Positions 14,772 to 18,410 of a stretch of 18,410 bases of DNA are shown here, in pieces. Source of the stretch: Roseibacillus sp. (GTDB taxonomy: Bacteria > Verrucomicrobiota > Verrucomicrobiae > Verrucomicrobiales > Akkermansiaceae); NCBI GenBank assembly GCA_002723015.1, contig PBNG01000073.1, positions 1 to 18,410 of the forward strand, read 5' to 3'. Position 1 is the stretch's first letter, and every line of letters starts with the position of its first letter. The position numbers and the translations under genes are program-made. Under the pieces are notes generated by a model, which did not search any database, was not told where the DNA came from, and worked only from the letters and a program-made list of their open reading frames with translations.

Positions 14772-17417
14772 TTGTCTCGCCCTTGTCGTCGAGGAGTTTA
14801 TTTTTCCTGCTTGATGCGGCTTCTGGCTCCCGGAATCATTCTGCTCAGTCTTCTCGCTCAGGGGGAAGAAGAGAAGGCAGGTCTGGACTGGTGGTCCCTC
14901 CAGGTAGTTGAGCGCCCTCCGGTGCCCGCCCTGCAGGGCCAGGATGGATTAGCACAGATTGACGCCTTTGTCAGAGAGCGTCTGGTGAAGAATGGGTTGG
15001 TCCCGGCAGGTAGAGCTGATCCGGGAGTTCTGATACGGCGGCTCCACCACGACTTAACCGGGATCCCGCCAACGGCGCAGGAGGTCTCATCTTTCGTGTC
15101 GAAGCAATCTGAGGGGGCTTATGCCGAGTTGGTTGACGAACTTCTGTCCTCGAACTTATTTGGAGAACGATGGGCTCGGCACTGGCTTGATGTTGTGCGC
15201 TATGCCGAAACCAATGGTTACGAGCGTGATGCTGTGAAGCTCAATATCTGGAAGTATCGAGACTGGGTCATTGGCGCGCTCAACCAAGACATGCCTTACG
15301 ACCAGTTTGTGCGGGAACAGTTAGCAGGGGATGAGATTGCAGAGCGGACCGATCGTTCGGTGATCGCGACCGGAATGCTGAGAGCGGGAACATGGAACGA
15401 TGAGCCGAATGATCCTCAGGAATACATGTATGAACGGCTGGAGGACATGGTGGATGTGGTGAGCACTGCCTTCCTGGGAATCACCGTCAGGTGCGCCCGC
15501 TGTCATGATCACAAATTCGATCCAATTCCTCAGCGTGACTACTATCGTCTAGCGGCAGCCTTCTGGCCCGGCGCAATCGAGCCCAGGGATGGAGCCCTGA
15601 TGGGAGGGCCGAGTGAGGAAGAGCTTGGGGTAAAGGCGGTCTTCGGTTGGACCGATGTAAGGAAGAACCCTGCCCCCCTGCACCTGTTGGAGAATGGAGA
15701 ACCCCATCGGAAGGCTGAGGTTGTGGAGCCGGGTTTTCTTTCACTCGTGCCGGCTCTCGATATGCCGATGGATCCTCCTCGCCCCGGGTGGAAGACGACG
15801 CGGAGGCGTGCGCAACTAGCCGAGTTTATCGTAGATCGCCGCAATCCTCTTACGGCCCGGGTAATGGTCAACCGGATCTGGCAGGTTCTCTTTGGACATG
15901 GAATCGTGAGGACTCCTAATAATTTTGGACGGAAGGCGGCTCCTCCAAGTCATCCGGAGCTTCTTGACTGGTTGGCGGCGGAATTCATGGAGAATGGATG
16001 GAAGATCAAGCCGCTTATCCGGAAGATAGTCCTCTCGGAGACCTATCGGCAATCTTCATTGCACCCGGAGGAAGAGGGCTATGCGCGGATAGATGCTGCC
16101 AATACGAGCCTCTGGAGGCAGAACAGGCGACGCATGGATGCGGAGGCATTGAGGGATTCCATGCTGACGGTGTCCGGGGAATTGAATCTTAAGATGGGGG
16201 GTCCGAGTTTTTACCCCGTAATGCCCCCGGAGGCTCTGGAGGGGTTTTCTCGCAAGGGCAAGGCGTGGAAGGCATCCCCTCAACGAGAGCGGAATCGGAG
16301 GAGTATTTATATGTTGAGCAAACGACATCTGTTGCTTCCTCTGATGACTGCGTTTGATTTTCCAAACAGCGAGAAACCGTGTGGGCGACGTGATGTTACA
16401 ACCGTGGCTCCTCAGGCTCTGGCCATGCTGAACAATCGGTTTGTGCATGATCGCAGTGAGCGATTGGCCGGTCGGATCGCTGCCAAGGGGATGAATGGCA
16501 AAGAGGCCATTCAGGAGGCGTGGAGACTTGTTCTGGCTCGGGATCCTCGGGGGGCGGAGCTTGATATGGCCTTGAGTCACTACGCCAAGCAGAAGGGACG
16601 TTTCCAGAGAGCGGAAGGAAGCGAGCCCGATCCCTCAGGAATTCCGAGACAGGGGCTTTCCTTGTGGCTTACGGCAGATCGCGGACTGGAGGTAGATTCG
16701 AAAGGGAGCGTAGTAAAGTGGATGGATGAATCAGGGGAGGAGCATCATGCGTATCAGGACGAGTCCAGATGCCGTCCTCGTCTGTCCAGAGATGCGGTCG
16801 GTGGACGTCCGGCGTTGCGTTTCAGTGGGGAACAGGAGTATCTCCTTCTTGAGGGAGAGGTGGTGAGCTCGCAGGCCAATACCATTATCGCAGTGGCAAG
16901 GGACCGCAGCGGACTTGTTTCTCACCGGGGGATCTTCTCCAATTGGGATGGGCGTGCCGGAAACTCGACCACCTCGCTGTTCCTTGGTTTGACCGGAGAG
17001 GGGACCGTGCGCTTTTCGGATGACTATCGCAGTGAAGGAAAAATCGAGCGTCCGGGGGAGCCCTTCGTGTTGGCCGTTTCCACCGGGAGTAAAGGGAGTG
17101 TGATTCTGCACAATGGCGCAGTTATTGGTTCCCGGTCGTCCGCTCTGTCACGACGGAAACTGGAAGGGTCATATGTTATCGGGCAGCAGGGAAATATTGA
17201 TGGGGAATACTGGGCCGGAGACATTGCAGAGATCATGGTCTACAACCGACAGTTGAGTGCAGAAGAACTGCGGCGACTAGGAAACCTGCTTGCGGAAAAG
17301 TATTCCGTGCCTTTTTCAGGGCAGGGATCTCTTTGGGATCCCAGTCCAGAGTTGCTCTCGCTTGCTTCGGTTTGTCACGTCCTTCTCAATACCAACGAAT
17401 TTCTGTATGTTGACTAG
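14772..17417 (+). CDS. PSCyt2 (DUF1549)/PSD1 (DUF1553) protein with inserted LamG-like domain
   Basis: This 881-residue exported protein starts at TTG with AAAGG about eight bases upstream; an ATG at 14814 is an alternative. The first ~31 residues look like a Sec signal peptide (LMRLLAPGIILLSLLAQG). DUF1549 covers about 55-260, with RWARHWLDVVRYAETNGYE and a haem-binding-like CARCH (241-245). DUF1553 covers about 345-610 (LAEFIVDRRNPLTARVMVNRIW, then TTVAPQALAMLNNRFVHDRS). A ConA/LamG-like domain of about 220 residues (628-847: LSLWLTADRG to AEIMVYNRQLSAEELRRL) then interrupts the family before its usual ending SVCHVLLNTNEFLYVD. The usual N-terminal cytochrome module (PSCyt1) is absent. Such proteins are numerous in Planctomycetota and Verrucomicrobiota, often beside DUF1501 genes as here. 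The biochemical function is not known. Confidence 0.9.
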   Translation: MSRPCRRGVYFSCLMRLLAPGIILLSLLAQGEEEKAGLDWWSLQVVERPPVPALQGQDGLAQIDAFVRERLVKNGLVPAGRADPGVLIRRLHHDLTGIPPTAQEVSSFVSKQSEGAYAELVDELLSSNLFGERWARHWLDVVRYAETNGYERDAVKLNIWKYRDWVIGALNQDMPYDQFVREQLAGDEIAERTDRSVIATGMLRAGTWNDEPNDPQEYMYERLEDMVDVVSTAFLGITVRCARCHDHKFDPIPQRDYYRLAAAFWPGAIEPRDGALMGGPSEEELGVKAVFGWTDVRKNPAPLHLLENGEPHRKAEVVEPGFLSLVPALDMPMDPPRPGWKTTRRRAQLAEFIVDRRNPLTARVMVNRIWQVLFGHGIVRTPNNFGRKAAPPSHPELLDWLAAEFMENGWKIKPLIRKIVLSETYRQSSLHPEEEGYARIDAANTSLWRQNRRRMDAEALRDSMLTVSGELNLKMGGPSFYPVMPPEALEGFSRKGKAWKASPQRERNRRSIYMLSKRHLLLPLMTAFDFPNSEKPCGRRDVTTVAPQALAMLNNRFVHDRSERLAGRIAAKGMNGKEAIQEAWRLVLARDPRGAELDMALSHYAKQKGRFQRAEGSEPDPSGIPRQGLSLWLTADRGLEVDSKGSVVKWMDESGEEHHAYQDESRCRPRLSRDAVGGRPALRFSGEQEYLLLEGEVVSSQANTIIAVARDRSGLVSHRGIFSNWDGRAGNSTTSLFLGLTGEGTVRFSDDYRSEGKIERPGEPFVLAVSTGSKGSVILHNGAVIGSRSSALSRRKLEGSYVIGQQGNIDGEYWAGDIAEIMVYNRQLSAEELRRLGNLLAEKYSVPFSGQGSLWDPSPELLSLASVCHVLLNTNEFLYVD

Positions 17418-18410
17418 GGGACAGCAATGCGGCTACCCCTGCGGATTGACCAGACGTGAGTTCGTCTGGGAGATGGGAGGAGGCTTTACCGGAGTAGCGC
17501 TTGCCTCGCTCTTGGCCGGATCCGGATTCTTTACAAGGCATGCGTCGGGGTCCGTAATTCCAGATCCCCTGGCTCCGAAGGCGGGTCATTTTCCACCCAA
17601 GGCCAAGGCCTGCATCTTCCTCATGATGAATGGTGGCCCCAGCCAAGTGGATACCTTCGATTACAAACCGGAGTTACAGAAGCATGCGGGCAAGACTCTG
17701 CCACCGGATAAGAATTATATCAATTCGGGGGGGCGTCGTGTCGGTTTTCTAACTCCCAACTGGCGTGATTTCCACCCCGGAGGACAGAGTGGACTGCTGA
17801 TTTCCGATTACTTTCCACGCTTGCGTGCACATGCGGATAAACTGGCCGTGATCCGGTCCTGTCATGCCGATAGTCACGCGCATGGGTCAGCACTCGTGCA
17901 GATGAACACCGGAATGCCACTGATTGGAAGACCCTCACTTGGGGCCTGGGTGTCGTATGGGCTTGGTTCGGAGAACGACAGTCTGCCGGCTCATGTGGTG
18001 ATTCTCGACAAGAGGGGCGGGCCGATCAGCGGACAGCCCAACTGGTCCAGCGGGTTCATGCCGGCTACTTACCAAGGCACATTGTTCCGTCCTGCCGGAA
18101 GTCCGGTTCTGGATCTGGCAGGTCCTGCACACCTCGATCGGGGAACTCAGCGTAACCAGCTTGATCTACTTGGTGAACTAAATGCACTTCATCTGGAGGA
18201 GCGTTCCGGAGGGAGCGAGCTTGCCGCGCGAATCCAGACCTATGAACTGGCCTACCGCATGCAGGCTGAGGCGCCCGAGGCGGTTGATCTGGATGAGGAA
18301 TCGGCAGAGATGAAGGAATTCTATGGTGTAGGAAAATCTCCGACCGATGAGTTTGGGCGCAATTGTCTGGTGGCCCGGCGACTCGTGGAGCGGGGAGTAC
18401 GTTTTGTTCA
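17407..18410 (+). CDS. DUF1501 (sulfatase-like fold) protein, 3' partial
   Basis: The frame is open to the right edge, giving 334 complete codons. Near the N-terminus is LTRREF (Arg16-Arg17) with a hydrophobic stretch GGGFTGVALASLLAGSGFF, which reads as a Tat-like signal. The DUF1501 core follows: ACIFLMMNGGPSQVDTFDYKP, the YFPRLRAHADKLAVIRSCHADSHAHGSALVQMNTG region (given here only in outline), PSLGAWVSYGLG, and EFGRNCLVARRLVERGVRFV at the end. The family belongs to the alkaline phosphatase/sulfatase fold group, but its substrate is not known. The ATG at 17407 overlaps the end of the PSD1 gene by 11 bases, so translation may be coupled; TTG 17410 is a second choice. A third of the protein or more may lie beyond the window. 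Confidence 0.9.
   Translation, partial: MLTRGQQCGYPCGLTRREFVWEMGGGFTGVALASLLAGSGFFTRHASGSVIPDPLAPKAGHFPPKAKACIFLMMNGGPSQVDTFDYKPELQKHAGKTLPPDKNYINSGGRRVGFLTPNWRDFHPGGQSGLLISDYFPRLRAHADKLAVIRSCHADSHAHGSALVQMNTGMPLIGRPSLGAWVSYGLGSENDSLPAHVVILDKRGGPISGQPNWSSGFMPATYQGTLFRPAGSPVLDLAGPAHLDRGTQRNQLDLLGELNALHLEERSGGSELAARIQTYELAYRMQAEAPEAVDLDEESAEMKEFYGVGKSPTDEFGRNCLVARRLVERGVRFV

Overview
The window reads as part of a bacterial chromosome, most likely from the Verrucomicrobiota (Opitutae-like), with Planctomycetota as the alternative. The reasons are a secreted PSCyt2/PSD1 protein next to a DUF1501 protein (typical of the PVC superphylum), a DksA/TraR protein with a long Lys/Ala/Pro repeat tail, and a mixture of ATG, GTG and TTG starts, many without a clear Shine-Dalgarno. 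This placement is inferred from protein character only; no rRNA or tRNA gene is present.

Layout. (1) 1-2427, plus strand: a 5'-truncated DksA/TraR gene with 27-bp coding repeats, rpmG (L33), rpsR (S18), folE2 and a coupled gene of unknown function. The DksA-like finger has lost two of four cysteines, L33 has one Cys, S18 has none, and FolE2 is the GTP cyclohydrolase type known for zinc-sparing use. (2) 2424-5502, minus strand: pgsA, der, then an orphan OppD/DppD-type ABC ATPase. The unknown gene and the ATPase end tail to tail on a shared CTAG. (3) 5549-9908, plus strand: an RsmA rRNA dimethylase fused to a Nudix hydrolase, then a tightly packed tonB-exbB-exbD-def series with overlapping or nearly abutting ends. 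(4) 10051-18410, plus strand: an unknown protein with a disordered N-terminal half, a possible 38-residue ORF, a fused HyuA-HyuB hydantoinase/5-oxoprolinase, a PSCyt2/PSD1 protein with an inserted LamG-like domain, and a DUF1501 protein that runs off the right edge.

How the genes may work together. The first block joins transcription control, translation and folate/queuosine precursor synthesis, and may be a zinc-sparing set. The second holds phospholipid synthesis and ribosome assembly. The third begins with rRNA modification, then builds an inner-membrane energy-transduction complex and ends with nascent-protein deformylation. The last holds an amidohydrolase-type cytoplasmic enzyme and a pair of exported proteins often found with polysaccharide or sulfatase catabolism in this superphylum.

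There is no gene-free stretch over 300 bases. The largest gap is 9909-10050 (142 bases), with a short stem-loop and a 10-bp direct repeat at 22-bp spacing. I saw no tRNA, rRNA, CRISPR array, insertion sequence or convincing intrinsic terminator.
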